Positions 1-5,845 of a stretch of 12,894 bases of DNA are shown piece by piece. The stretch is from Tardiphaga sp. (GTDB lineage: Bacteria; Pseudomonadota; Alphaproteobacteria; Rhizobiales; Xanthobacteraceae), in NCBI GenBank assembly GCA_028290765.1, contig JAQGJF010000792.1:1-12894 (forward strand), written 5' to 3'. Position 1 is the first letter of the stretch. Every line of letters begins with the position of its first letter. Position numbers and translations under genes: made by a program. The notes below the pieces were generated by a model. That model ran no database searches. It saw only the letters and a list, made by a program, of their open reading frames with translations, and was not told the DNA's origin.

Positions 1-381
1 ATCTTCGAGGCCGGCCTGAAGAAGAAGGTGACGCCCTATGAGTGGGGCAAGGAGGTCGCGCCGGGACTGCTCGCGGTCGAGACCGTCGGCCATACGCCGG
101 GGCATACCTCCTACGTGCTGTCTTCCGGATCGGGCAAGGTCTTCGTCCAGTCCGATGTGACCAACAACCCGACGCTGTTCGCCGCCAATCCGGGCTGGCA
201 TGCCTTCTTCGACCAGGACGGCGATGTGGCGGAAAAAACCCGCCGCCGGATCTACGACATGGTGGTCGCGGAAAAGCTGCAGGTGCAGGGTTTTCATTAC
301 CCGTTCCCGGGGCTCGGCAACGTCGTCAAGGACGGCAACGGCTACCGCGTGGTGCCGGCGCCGTGGAATCCGACGATCTAA
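1..381 (+). CDS. MBL-fold metallo-hydrolase, C-terminal part (5' end outside window)
   Basis: The frame is open from base 1 to the TAA at 379-381, giving 126 residues; the true start lies upstream of the window. Visible motifs fit the second half of a metallo-beta-lactamase fold: an HTPGHT motif (window residues 31-36, with the His of GHT as the usual third-motif metal ligand), the Asp of QSDV (residue 52), which matches the bridging metal ligand, and a His in GFHYPFPG (residue 99), which matches the last metal-binding motif. The first HxHxDH motif would lie in the missing part. The family comprises di-metal hydrolases of very varied substrates (lactonases, glyoxalases, esters), so the substrate cannot be named. 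No terminator is visible just after the stop; a repeat element follows about 40 bases later. Confidence 0.85.
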   Translation: MFEAGLKKKVTPYEWGKEVAPGLLAVETVGHTPGHTSYVLSSGSGKVFVQSDVTNNPTLFAANPGWHAFFDQDGDVAEKTRRRIYDMVVAEKLQVQGFHYPFPGLGNVVKDGNGYRVVPAPWNPTI

Positions 382-420
382 GTTCTTCTGGTCGCAACGT
401 TTGCCGCAGCTCTTCCTTAT

Positions 421-571
421 CCCTCCCCCTTGTGGGGAGGGTGGCTGACCGTAGGCCAGTCGGGTGGGGAGCCACGATGGGACGGCATGTGTGGGACCCC
501 CACCCCGGCCTCCGCTTCGCTCGGCCGACCACGATCGAGCAAAGCTCGATCGGACCCCACAAGGGGGAGGG
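421..571. repeat. 151-bp palindromic repeat element with perfect 17-bp terminal inverted repeats
   Basis: The ends are exact inverted copies: CCCTCCCCCTTGTGGGG at 421-437 and CCCCACAAGGGGGAGGG at 555-571. Inside are further hairpins: CCCTCCCC/GGGGAGGG (421-428 with 434-441), GTGGCT/AGCCAC (441-446 with 470-475) and CGATCGAGC/GCTCGATCG (532-540 with 544-552). There is no coding frame worth calling. It resembles the dispersed intergenic palindromic elements of Bradyrhizobium-type genomes (recalled, not searched) and could be a MITE-like or REP/BIME-like element. It ends only 28 bases upstream of the predicted -35 box of the paiB-argC leader, so it may insulate or terminate transcription coming from the hydrolase gene. 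Confidence 0.75.
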
Positions 572-599
572 ATCACACTCAGTCATCATTCTTAATCCC

Positions 600-628
600 T
601 TGACGAAGCGCGGGCGCGGCCTTATAGC
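600..628 (+). promoter_or_regulatory. Predicted sigma-70 promoter of the paiB-argC leader transcript
   Basis: TTGACG at 600-605 matches the -35 consensus at five of six bases. After exactly 17 bases comes TATAGC at 623-628, close to the -10 consensus. The expected transcription start, 6-8 bases past the -10 box, falls at about 634-636, which coincides with an ATG at 636. It is the best-looking promoter in the window. Transcript mapping is absent, so the start is inferred. Confidence 0.6.
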
Positions 629-635
629 CGCGCCC

Positions 636-710
636 ATGATCAACACCGCGACCATTCTCATTGCTCGCCGCCGCCGCATCATCGCGGTATGGGCGGACGT
701 TCGCGTTTAA
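636..710 (+). CDS. Putative leaderless Arg-rich leader peptide (24 aa)
   Basis: A short frame from ATG 636 to TAA 708-710 encodes 24 residues. The middle reads ILIA-RRRR-IIAVW: four consecutive CGC Arg codons at 666-677, then two Ile codons, with a fifth Arg at 702-704. No Shine-Dalgarno precedes the ATG, but the predicted transcription start lies at the ATG, so it would be a leaderless message; the trp leader peptide of Sinorhizobium meliloti is known to be translated this way. The frame is followed within 14 bases by a GC-rich hairpin with a short T-run. The next operon contains argC, an arginine biosynthesis gene, so Arg codons are the expected sensor residues. The caveat is that CGCCGC runs are common in GC-rich DNA and the peptide has as many Ile as Arg residues. 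Conservation of the Arg run would decide it. Confidence 0.45.
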   Translation: MINTATILIARRRRIIAVWADVRV

Positions 711-804
711 GATCGTTGCCCCTGCCGCCGGATCCGGTCCGCGGCACTTTTCCCAAACCAGCGCGATCTGATCCGGCGGCTCCTTAATCCAGCAGGAGCC
801 TGTC
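666..804 (+). promoter_or_regulatory. Putative attenuator/5' UTR switch upstream of paiB-argC
   Basis: Several RNA pairings are mutually exclusive. (a) Terminator-like hairpin 724-745: GCCGC 724-728 with GCGGC 741-745, plus GGA 730-732 with TCC 738-740, then ACTTTTCCC. (b) A perfect 11-bp long-range stem GCCGCCGGATC 724-734 with GATCCGGCGGC 770-780, which uses the same 5' arm. (c) A Shine-Dalgarno-hiding hairpin GGCTCCT 778-784 with AGGAGCC 794-800, which overlaps arm 770-780 by three bases. Upstream, CCGC 674-677 in the Arg codons can pair with GCGG 684-687, and GGCGG 692-696 or GCGGAC 693-698 can pair with 725-729 or 737-742, which would break hairpin (a). This has the layout of a 1:2, 2:3, 3:4 attenuator. 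All pairings were found by eye; no folding energy was computed. Confidence 0.45.
724..751 (+). terminator. Candidate attenuator terminator hairpin
   Basis: An 8-bp GC-rich stem with one bulged C (729) and a five-base loop (733-737) is followed by AC and then TTTT at 748-751. The short U-run makes it a weak intrinsic terminator by itself. It sits between the leader peptide stop (710) and the paiB-like start (805), where an attenuator terminator would be expected. The inner CCGGATCCGG (728-737) is itself palindromic. Confidence 0.4.
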
Positions 805-1488
805 ATGTATACGCCGCCCCCGTTCAAGACCGATCGCACCGCCGCGCTGGCGTTCGCGGCTGCGCGCGGCTTTGGCACCGTCTGTGCCTGGGGCGGCGGC
901 CGGCCGTTCGCCTCGTCGCTGCCGTTCTGTCTGGAATATTCCAGCGACGGCACCCCCAGCGCCATGTTTCACGTCGCACGGGGCAACGCGCTGGCCGCAC
1001 TCGCCGACGGCCAATCGAACTGGCTGATGGCCGTGAACGGCGCCGACACTTATATCTCGCCGGACTGGTACGCGTCGCCGGATCAGGTGCCGACCTGGCT
1101 TTATCAGGCGGTGCATCTTACGGGCACGGTACGCGCCATGACCGAGCACGAACTCGGTCCGCATCTTGACGCGCTGAGCGCGAAGTTCGAAAGCTGGCTT
1201 GCGCCCAAGCCGATCTGGTCATCGACCAAGATGACGGCCGGGCGGCTCGATGCCATGAAGAAGGCGATCGTCGGGTTGGTGATGTCGGTGGATGAAATCG
1301 AGGGCAGCTTCAAACTGAACCAGCACAAATCGGATGTCGATCATACGGCTGTCGCCACGGCATTGGCATCGCAACCCGATCCGGCGGCGCAACAGCTTGC
1401 GCGCACGATGCGCCAGATGCGTCCGCAGGCCTTTGTGAACACGACGATACAATTGAATGCTATGGCCATGCCTGAAGGAAGACTGTGA
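805..1488 (+). CDS. PaiB-type FMN-binding negative transcriptional regulator
   Basis: The 227-residue protein matches the PaiB family (FMN-binding split barrel; Bacillus PaiB represses degradative-enzyme and sporulation genes). Family marks are the start MYTPPPFKTD, HVARGN at 56-61, the signature YISPDWY at 83-89 followed by VPTWLY at 95-100, and the C-terminal IEGSFKLNQHKSDVD at 165-179. The length is slightly above the usual 205-215. The ATG at 805 has AGGAG at 794-798, six bases upstream, but that site is base-paired in a predicted hairpin (778-800), so translation may be controlled. The stop TGA 1486-1488 overlaps the argC start, so the pair is probably one translationally coupled operon. 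Whether it regulates transcription or is a flavin-binding enzyme here is unknown; the family name comes from few studied members. Confidence 0.88.
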   Translation: MYTPPPFKTDRTAALAFAAARGFGTVCAWGGGRPFASSLPFCLEYSSDGTPSAMFHVARGNALAALADGQSNWLMAVNGADTYISPDWYASPDQVPTWLYQAVHLTGTVRAMTEHELGPHLDALSAKFESWLAPKPIWSSTKMTAGRLDAMKKAIVGLVMSVDEIEGSFKLNQHKSDVDHTAVATALASQPDPAAQQLARTMRQMRPQAFVNTTIQLNAMAMPEGRL

Positions 1489-2537
1489 TGAGCACGAAAA
1501 AGAAAATCGGCATCCTCGGTGCCTCCGGCTATACCGGCGCCGATGCTGTGCGCCTCTTGGCCCGGCACCCGAATGTCGAGATCGCCGCGCTCACCGCCAA
1601 TACCCATGCCGGCAAGGCGATGGACGAGGTATTTGCGCATTTCTTCATGCTCGACCTGCCGCGGCTGGTGGAGTGGGAAAAAGTCGACTGGACAAAGCTC
1701 GACGCGGTGTTCTGCGGGCTGCCGCACGGCACCACGCAGGAGATCATCGCGGCGGTGATCGCCGCCAATCCGGCCATCAGGATCCTCGACATGTCGGCGG
1801 ATTTCCGGCTCCGCGACATGGACGTCTACGCGCAATGGTACGGTCATGCGCACCGCGCGCCGCAGCTCCAGGGCGAGGCCGTCTATGGTCTCACCGAATT
1901 CTACCGCGAGAAGATCGGCGCGGCGCGACTGGTCGCCTGTCCGGGCTGCTATCCCACCGCGGCGTTGATGGCGCTGGTCCCGCTCGCCAGGGCCAAGCTG
2001 ATCGACGTCGATGATATCGTCATCGATGCGAAATCCGGCGTCACCGGCGCCGGCCGCGGCCTCAAGCAGAACACGCTGTTCAGCGAAGCAGGCGAGGGGC
2101 TTTCGCCCTACTCGGTGGGCACGCATCGGCACTCGCCGGAGATCGAACAGGAGATCGGCGTCGCGGCAGGCGCCGCCGTCACGGTGAATTTCACGCCGCA
2201 CCTCATCCCGATGAGCCGCGGCGAACTCTGTACGTCCTATGTCAGGCTCGACGGCGCGAGCGCGGACGATCTGCGCGCTGCGCTGGAGCAGGCCTATCGC
2301 AACGAGCCCTTCGTCCACGTGGCGAAAAAGGGCGTGCTGCCGCAGACCCAGAATGTGCGCGGCTCCAACTATGTGCAGATCGGCGTGTTCGCCGACCGCA
2401 TCAAGAATCGCGCCATCGTCATTTCGGTGCTGGACAATCTGGTGAAGGGCTCGGCGGGACAGGCGATCCAGAACATGAACCTGATGCTGGGCTTTCCCGA
2501 GACCACCGGACTGGAGCAAATCGCGCTGTTTCCGTGA
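1488..2537 (+). CDS. argC: N-acetyl-gamma-glutamyl-phosphate reductase
   Basis: It catalyses the NADPH-dependent reduction of N-acetylglutamyl phosphate to N-acetylglutamate semialdehyde, the third step of arginine biosynthesis, in the cytoplasm. The 349-residue protein has the nucleotide-binding GILGASGYTGAD near the N terminus and the active-site CPGCYPT, whose second Cys is residue 154, the same number as the catalytic Cys of E. coli ArgC. SGVTGAGRG and the HRHSPEIEQE segment are also typical. The start is taken as ATG 1488, within the paiB stop (TGATGA), with GGAAG at 1477-1481 as ribosome binding site; a GTG immediately before (1485) is the alternative. The length is normal for the long ArgC form. 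A 10-bp stem-loop follows. In many Rhizobiales argC follows rplM-rpsI; here it does not, so this could be a moved or second copy. Confidence 0.97.
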   Translation: MSTKKKIGILGASGYTGADAVRLLARHPNVEIAALTANTHAGKAMDEVFAHFFMLDLPRLVEWEKVDWTKLDAVFCGLPHGTTQEIIAAVIAANPAIRILDMSADFRLRDMDVYAQWYGHAHRAPQLQGEAVYGLTEFYREKIGAARLVACPGCYPTAALMALVPLARAKLIDVDDIVIDAKSGVTGAGRGLKQNTLFSEAGEGLSPYSVGTHRHSPEIEQEIGVAAGAAVTVNFTPHLIPMSRGELCTSYVRLDGASADDLRAALEQAYRNEPFVHVAKKGVLPQTQNVRGSNYVQIGVFADRIKNRAIVISVLDNLVKGSAGQAIQNMNLMLGFPETTGLEQIALFP

Positions 2538-2561
2538 CAGACCGGATGCAGACCTCTCGAC

Positions 2562-2587
2562 CTCGCCCCGCAAAACAGCGGGGCGAG
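2562..2587. terminator. Stem-loop between convergent argC and MAPEG genes
   Basis: CTCGCCCCGC 2562-2571 and GCGGGGCGAG 2578-2587 form a perfect 10-bp stem around the loop AAAACA. It lies 24 bases past the argC stop and 22 bases past the stop of the opposing membrane-protein gene, the usual place for a bidirectional terminator. There is no T-run on the argC strand; on the other strand the sequence beyond the stem also lacks a clear T-run. It is therefore either a weak terminator or an RNA-end stabiliser. Confidence 0.6.
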
Positions 2588-2609
2588 ACTGGAGATGAGA
2601 GGCCGGAGA

Positions 2610-3008
2610 TCAAACGATCTTGAAAATTCCCAGCGCGAGCACGGCCTGGGCGAGAAAGCCCACGGTGAAGGCGAGGGTGCGGAACACCGGCAGGCCCAAC
2701 GCGTAGACGACGAGATGCGCTACGCGCGACCAGAAATATACCGCGCAGGCATAGACCGTCCATTTGCTGGAATAGTCGATCTCGCTCAGGATCAGCACCA
2801 GCGGCGCAAAGATCACCAGGTTCTCGACGGCGTTGTCATGGGCGAACATCAGCCGCGTCGCCCATTCCGCATGCGGCTTGTCGTTGCGCGACGGATTGGC
2901 CATCGCGCCGCCGAGCCCGCGGACCTGGCAACGGTTGAGAACATAGGGGACCCACAACAGGCCCGTCAGAATCACCGTCAGCGTCAGCCAGAACAATTCG
3001 CGCGTCAT
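2610..3008 (-). CDS. MAPEG-family small integral membrane protein
   Basis: The 132-residue hydrophobic protein has about four membrane segments (roughly residues 5-22, 63-77, 84-104 and 112-129), the usual size and layout of the MAPEG superfamily (membrane-associated proteins in eicosanoid and glutathione metabolism). The family-like motif HDNAVEN lies at 57-63, and SRVAHLVVYALGLPVFR at 94-110 resembles the conserved Arg/His/Tyr stretch before the last helix. The ATG at 3008 is chosen because AGGGAG lies just upstream and because the frame beyond it (to 3086) is Arg-rich and non-hydrophobic. The gene is downstream of phaC on the same strand with a 204-base gap containing a structured region, so it is probably a separate unit. 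Bacterial members of this type are mostly uncharacterised; glutathione transferase activity is possible but not shown. Confidence 0.8.
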   Translation of the reverse strand: MTRELFWLTLTVILTGLLWVPYVLNRCQVRGLGGAMANPSRNDKPHAEWATRLMFAHDNAVENLVIFAPLVLILSEIDYSSKWTVYACAVYFWSRVAHLVVYALGLPVFRTLAFTVGFLAQAVLALGIFKIV

Positions 3009-3140
3009 CGGAAACTCCCTGTTGGCTTTAAAGTCCGGGTGCAGGCCTGATTGGCGCCGTTCGAGCCGGCGCCCGGTTGGAAACATTCCGCCAAACCATA
3101 GACGGTTGGTGCGACAACGCCAATGCGGCCGCGCGCGTTT

Positions 3141-3200
3141 TCGACAGCCGCCATCGGCCCTGAGCTGCGACGCGGCGCTCAGTCCGGGTGCGGCCGTCGA
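3141..3200 (-). terminator. Branched stem-loop downstream of phaC
   Basis: On the minus strand, 13 bases after the phaC stop, TCGACGGCCGC (3200-3190) can pair with GCGGCTGTCGA (3151-3141) over 11 positions, one of them G-U. Inside, CTGAGC/GCTCAG (3160-3165 with 3177-3182) forms a second hairpin. No T-run follows, so it may be a Rho-assisted end or a 3' stabilising structure. It is the only notable structure in the 204-base gap between phaC and the MAPEG gene. Confidence 0.35.
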
Positions 3201-3212
3201 GCGGGATCCAGG

Positions 3213-5060
3213 CTATGCGCGAACCCTGACATAGCTGCCGGGTGCGTCTTCGATCGGCGGCAATTTTTCGGTGCCGATCGCGCGGGCCGGGACCTCTTCC
3301 GCATCGATACCGGCGAGCCATCCGCGCCAGTCCGGCCACCATGAGCCCGGGTGTTCCTGCGCGCCTTTCAGCCAGTCGGTGAGCGTCGTGTCGTGGATGT
3401 GGTCGTTGGTCCAGAACTGATACTTGCCCGAGGCTGGCGGGTTGACGACGCCGGCAATATGACCGGACCCCGACAGCACATATTTCACCGGGCCGCCGAA
3501 GAATTGCGAGCCATACAACACCGATTCCGCCGGCGCGATGTGATCCTCGCGGGTGGCGAGATTATAGACCGGCACCTTGACCTTCGACAGATCGAGCAGG
3601 GTGTTGTCGAGCACCATGGTGCCGGTGGACAGCCTATTTTCGAGATAGCAGTTGCGCAGGTAGAACGAGTGGTTGGCCGCGGGCATTCGCGTGGCGTCCG
3701 AATTCCAGTGCAACAGATCGAACGCCGACGGCGGTTGTCCCTTGAGATAATTATTGACGACATAGGACCAGATCAGGTCGTTGGAGCGCAGCATGTTGAA
3801 GGCCATCGCCATCTTGCTGCCCTCCAGCACGCCGGTGGCCTGCATCTCGCGTTCCAGCGCCGAGATCTGGTCTTCATCGACGAACACCATGAGATCGCCG
3901 GCATGGCTGAAATCGACCTGCGCCGCCAGGAACGTCGCCGAGGTCACACGAACCCGCCGCTTCTCGGCCAGCCACGCCAGGGTCGAGGCCAAGAGGGTGC
4001 CGCCGACGCAATAACCCATGGTGTGGACCTTGAGTTCGCCGGTGGCGCGCTCGATGACGTCCATCGCCGTCAGCGGGCCCTCTTTCATGTAGTCGTCGAA
4101 GGTCTTGTTGCCGAGGCTCTTGTCCGGATTGACCCAGGAAATCACGAACACGGTGATGCCCTGGTCGACGCACCATTTGATCAGCGATTTTTCCGGCTTG
4201 AGGTCGAGGATGTAGAATTTGTTGATCCACGGCGGCACGATCAGCAGCGGCGTGCGTAGCACGTTTTCGGTGGCCGGCTGATACTGGATCAGCTGCATCA
4301 CCTCGTTCTGGAAGATCACCTTGCCGGGCGTCGTCGCCATGTTGACGCCGACGGTGAGATTGGACGGATCGGATTGGCGGATGCGCAATTGGCCTTTGCC
4401 GGCTTCGATGTCCTCGGCCAGCATCTTCATGCCGCGGACCAGGTTGTCGCCGTTGGAGGCCAGCGTCGTACGCAGCAATTCCGGATTGGTCAGGACGAAG
4501 TTCGACGGTGCCAGCGCGTTGGTGATCTGCTGAACGTAGAATTCGGCCTTCTTGCGGGTGTGCGGATCGAGGCCCTCGGCGTTGCGAACCAGATCCTGCG
4601 CCCACTGCGTCGTCAGCAGATAGGCCTGCATCACGAATTCAAAAAACTGGTTCGATTTCCATTCCGGGTCGCTGAACCGCTTGTCGCGGGGAGGCGGCTC
4701 GATGACCGGCGCCGCCTGTTCTCCGGCGAGGCGGCGGGCCGAAGTGCCCCACAGGTCGAGATAGGTTTTACCGAGCTTCATCTGCAGTTCGGCGGCGCGG
4801 TCTTTGTCCGACAGCCAGTATTCGGCCACCGTGCTGAAGGTCTTGATCACCTCGCCGACTTCGCCGGGCGGCTTGTCTTTGATCTCACCATTTTGGCGCG
4901 GTTTGAGATAGGCTGCGAGTGCCTGGCCACTGCTTTCCATCGCGCGCGCGAAATTCAACGCGAAAGCTTCCGGGTCGAAGGTCTTGCCCGAAGTATTCGA
5001 ACTTTGCGTCTTCGAACTTTGGGTCTTGGAAGCCTGGGATTCGGTGGTTACGTCACTCAT
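3213..5060 (-). CDS. phaC: Class I poly(3-hydroxyalkanoate) synthase
   Basis: It polymerises (R)-3-hydroxyacyl-CoA, mainly 3-hydroxybutyryl-CoA, into PHB at the granule surface. The 615-residue protein has the lipase-like box GYCVGG with the catalytic Cys at 351, the Asp of REDHIAP at 506 and the His of GSGHIAGV at 534. The Asp-His spacing (28) equals that of Cupriavidus PhaC (D480, H508). The class I core also includes TTPGKVIFQNEVMQLIQY, PPWINKFYILDL and ISWVNPD. Size and the absence of a neighbouring phaE argue for class I. The N-terminal 26 residues are Ser/Thr/Gln/Lys-rich with an SKTQS tandem duplication. The start ATG 5060 has no strong Shine-Dalgarno; a perfect 7-bp inverted repeat lies 33 bases upstream. 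No phaA, phaB, phaP or phaR lies in the window. Confidence 0.97.
   Translation of the reverse strand: MSDVTTESQASKTQSSKTQSSNTSGKTFDPEAFALNFARAMESSGQALAAYLKPRQNGEIKDKPPGEVGEVIKTFSTVAEYWLSDKDRAAELQMKLGKTYLDLWGTSARRLAGEQAAPVIEPPPRDKRFSDPEWKSNQFFEFVMQAYLLTTQWAQDLVRNAEGLDPHTRKKAEFYVQQITNALAPSNFVLTNPELLRTTLASNGDNLVRGMKMLAEDIEAGKGQLRIRQSDPSNLTVGVNMATTPGKVIFQNEVMQLIQYQPATENVLRTPLLIVPPWINKFYILDLKPEKSLIKWCVDQGITVFVISWVNPDKSLGNKTFDDYMKEGPLTAMDVIERATGELKVHTMGYCVGGTLLASTLAWLAEKRRVRVTSATFLAAQVDFSHAGDLMVFVDEDQISALEREMQATGVLEGSKMAMAFNMLRSNDLIWSYVVNNYLKGQPPSAFDLLHWNSDATRMPAANHSFYLRNCYLENRLSTGTMVLDNTLLDLSKVKVPVYNLATREDHIAPAESVLYGSQFFGGPVKYVLSGSGHIAGVVNPPASGKYQFWTNDHIHDTTLTDWLKGAQEHPGSWWPDWRGWLAGIDAEEVPARAIGTEKLPPIEDAPGSYVRVRA
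4996..5025 (-). repeat. 15-bp tandem repeat inside the phaC N terminus
   Basis: TTCGAACTTTGCGTC at 4996-5010 is repeated as TTCGAACTTTGGGTC at 5011-5025 (one mismatch), and a decayed third unit may follow at 5026-5040. In frame, the units encode SKTQS twice (residues 11-20). The number of units may vary between strains because repeats of this type slip in frame. Confidence 0.8.
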
Positions 5061-5092
5061 GGCCGGACAACTACACGTTCATTTCGAAGTTC

Positions 5093-5111
5093 CGGTGACG
5101 ACATGTCACCG
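5093..5111. promoter_or_regulatory. Inverted repeat upstream of phaC (possible operator or 5' UTR hairpin)
   Basis: CGGTGAC 5093-5099 and GTCACCG 5105-5111 are perfect inverted copies around GACAT. The repeat is centred about 42 bases upstream of the phaC ATG (5060) in the divergent gap shared with the lipoprotein gene. It could bind a dimeric regulator or fold in the RNA. No known operator (for example the PhaR-type CTGC-N3/4-GCAG) was recognised in it. Confidence 0.35.
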
Positions 5112-5332
5112 CGCCATTGATGATGGCACAGTTCGATCCTAACTGCTGGATTCGATGTGCTGCACTGCGACAAAGTATCTTGGTTTGGCCATAAAACAGA
5201 CCAGAGAGCGGGATTTGTTCTACGGGCCTTAATCGTTTGGAGAGACAATGATCGGTAGCGAGGCGTGCTGCCGAAATAAGCGTCAGATTCTCTCGCGATG
5301 TCGATGCGAGTGGTGTGGGGATCTTCGGGTTA

Positions 5333-5629
5333 ATGTTCAGGGACGGAAGCCGCAAAGCGTGGACCGTGACGGCGCTGGTGATGCTGGCGCTGTCGGTGGG
5401 CGGCTGTGCGACGTCGATCGCGGACATGCCGCTGGTCGGTTTACCGTCCGACGCCCCGGCGCGGCCCAAGGAAGCCGGCGCTTACCCCGCCATTCACGAT
5501 CTCCCCGCCGCTCGGGAACAAAGCGCGCTGGAGCCGAGCGAACAGGTCAAGATCCAGAAAGAGCTGATTGCGGCCCGCGATCGTCAGGCAGGGGGCACCG
5601 GCAATAGCTCTAGCTCTGCGGCCAAGTAA
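5333..5629 (+). CDS. Small predicted lipoprotein
   Basis: The 98-residue protein begins with a charged MFRDGSRK segment, a hydrophobic stretch AWTVTALVMLALSVGG, and then Cys. LSVGGC is an acceptable lipobox, so signal peptidase II processing and anchoring to a membrane are expected, with a mature part of about 74 residues. The mature part is Ala/Pro-rich and hydrophilic (DAPARPKEAGAYPAIHDLP, then SEQVKIQKELIAARDRQ, a possible short helix) and ends in a Ser/Ala tail. No enzymatic motif is visible. ATG 5333 gives the most normal signal peptide; GTG 5315 in the same frame would add six residues, and GGGG at 5317-5320 lies upstream of the ATG. It is transcribed divergently from phaC, and similar small lipoproteins of unknown role are common in Bradyrhizobium relatives. 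Confidence 0.75.
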   Translation: MFRDGSRKAWTVTALVMLALSVGGCATSIADMPLVGLPSDAPARPKEAGAYPAIHDLPAAREQSALEPSEQVKIQKELIAARDRQAGGTGNSSSSAAK

Positions 5630-5661
5630 TCAAAAGCCGCACCAATCGCTGGTGTCGTGGG

Positions 5662-5683
5662 GCGTCCGTGATAAAAAGGACGC
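5662..5683 (+). terminator. Candidate hairpin after the lipoprotein gene
   Basis: GCGTCC 5662-5667 and GGACGC 5678-5683 pair around a ten-base A-rich loop, 32 bases past the lipoprotein stop. No T-run follows, so a terminator role is only suggested by its position. The rest of the gap up to 5845 holds no clear promoter by eye, although alaC needs one there. Confidence 0.3.
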
Positions 5684-5845
5684 GATTCAGCCGCAAACTT
5701 GACCGAACTTCGCATCCAGCCGCCGATTTTGCGCTTGAATCGGCTCTAAGCTATTGAACAAGCGTACTTTCTTTGCGTGGACGAGCCTTCACGCAAAACC
5801 CTCTCCGTTAGCGCAGTCGCCGCTACCGGTTCCGGAGCAAGGACC

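Noticed and set aside
42..710. Long open frame overlapping the hydrolase gene and running through the repeat element
   Set aside because: It is out of frame with the clear MBL-fold protein and crosses non-coding palindromes. Only its last 24 codons (636-710) are considered, as a separate leader peptide.
1341..2573. 410-codon open frame antisense to argC
   Set aside because: A shadow of the GC-rich argC coding frame; its product is Arg/His/Asp-rich and has no family features.
3351..4259. 302-codon open frame antisense to phaC
   Set aside because: It mirrors the phaC codons and encodes an Arg-rich low-complexity product; phaC itself has full catalytic motifs.
5150..5175. PhaR-like CTGC/GCAG site near GTGCTGCACTGC
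   Set aside because: The two half-sites are direct, not in the CTGC-N3/4-GCAG arrangement reported for PhaR, so it was not called.
5248..5607. Open frame with a good-looking GGAGAG before ATG 5248, overlapping the lipoprotein gene
   Set aside because: After about 30 codons it becomes Arg/Gly-rich shadow sequence. The overlapping frame has a normal lipoprotein signal. The ribosome-site-like sequence is probably chance.
5777..5845. GTG 5777 as start of alaC
   Set aside because: The added residues do not resemble AlaC proteins, and ATG 5846 has a clear GGAG/AAGGA ribosome site at the point where homology begins.
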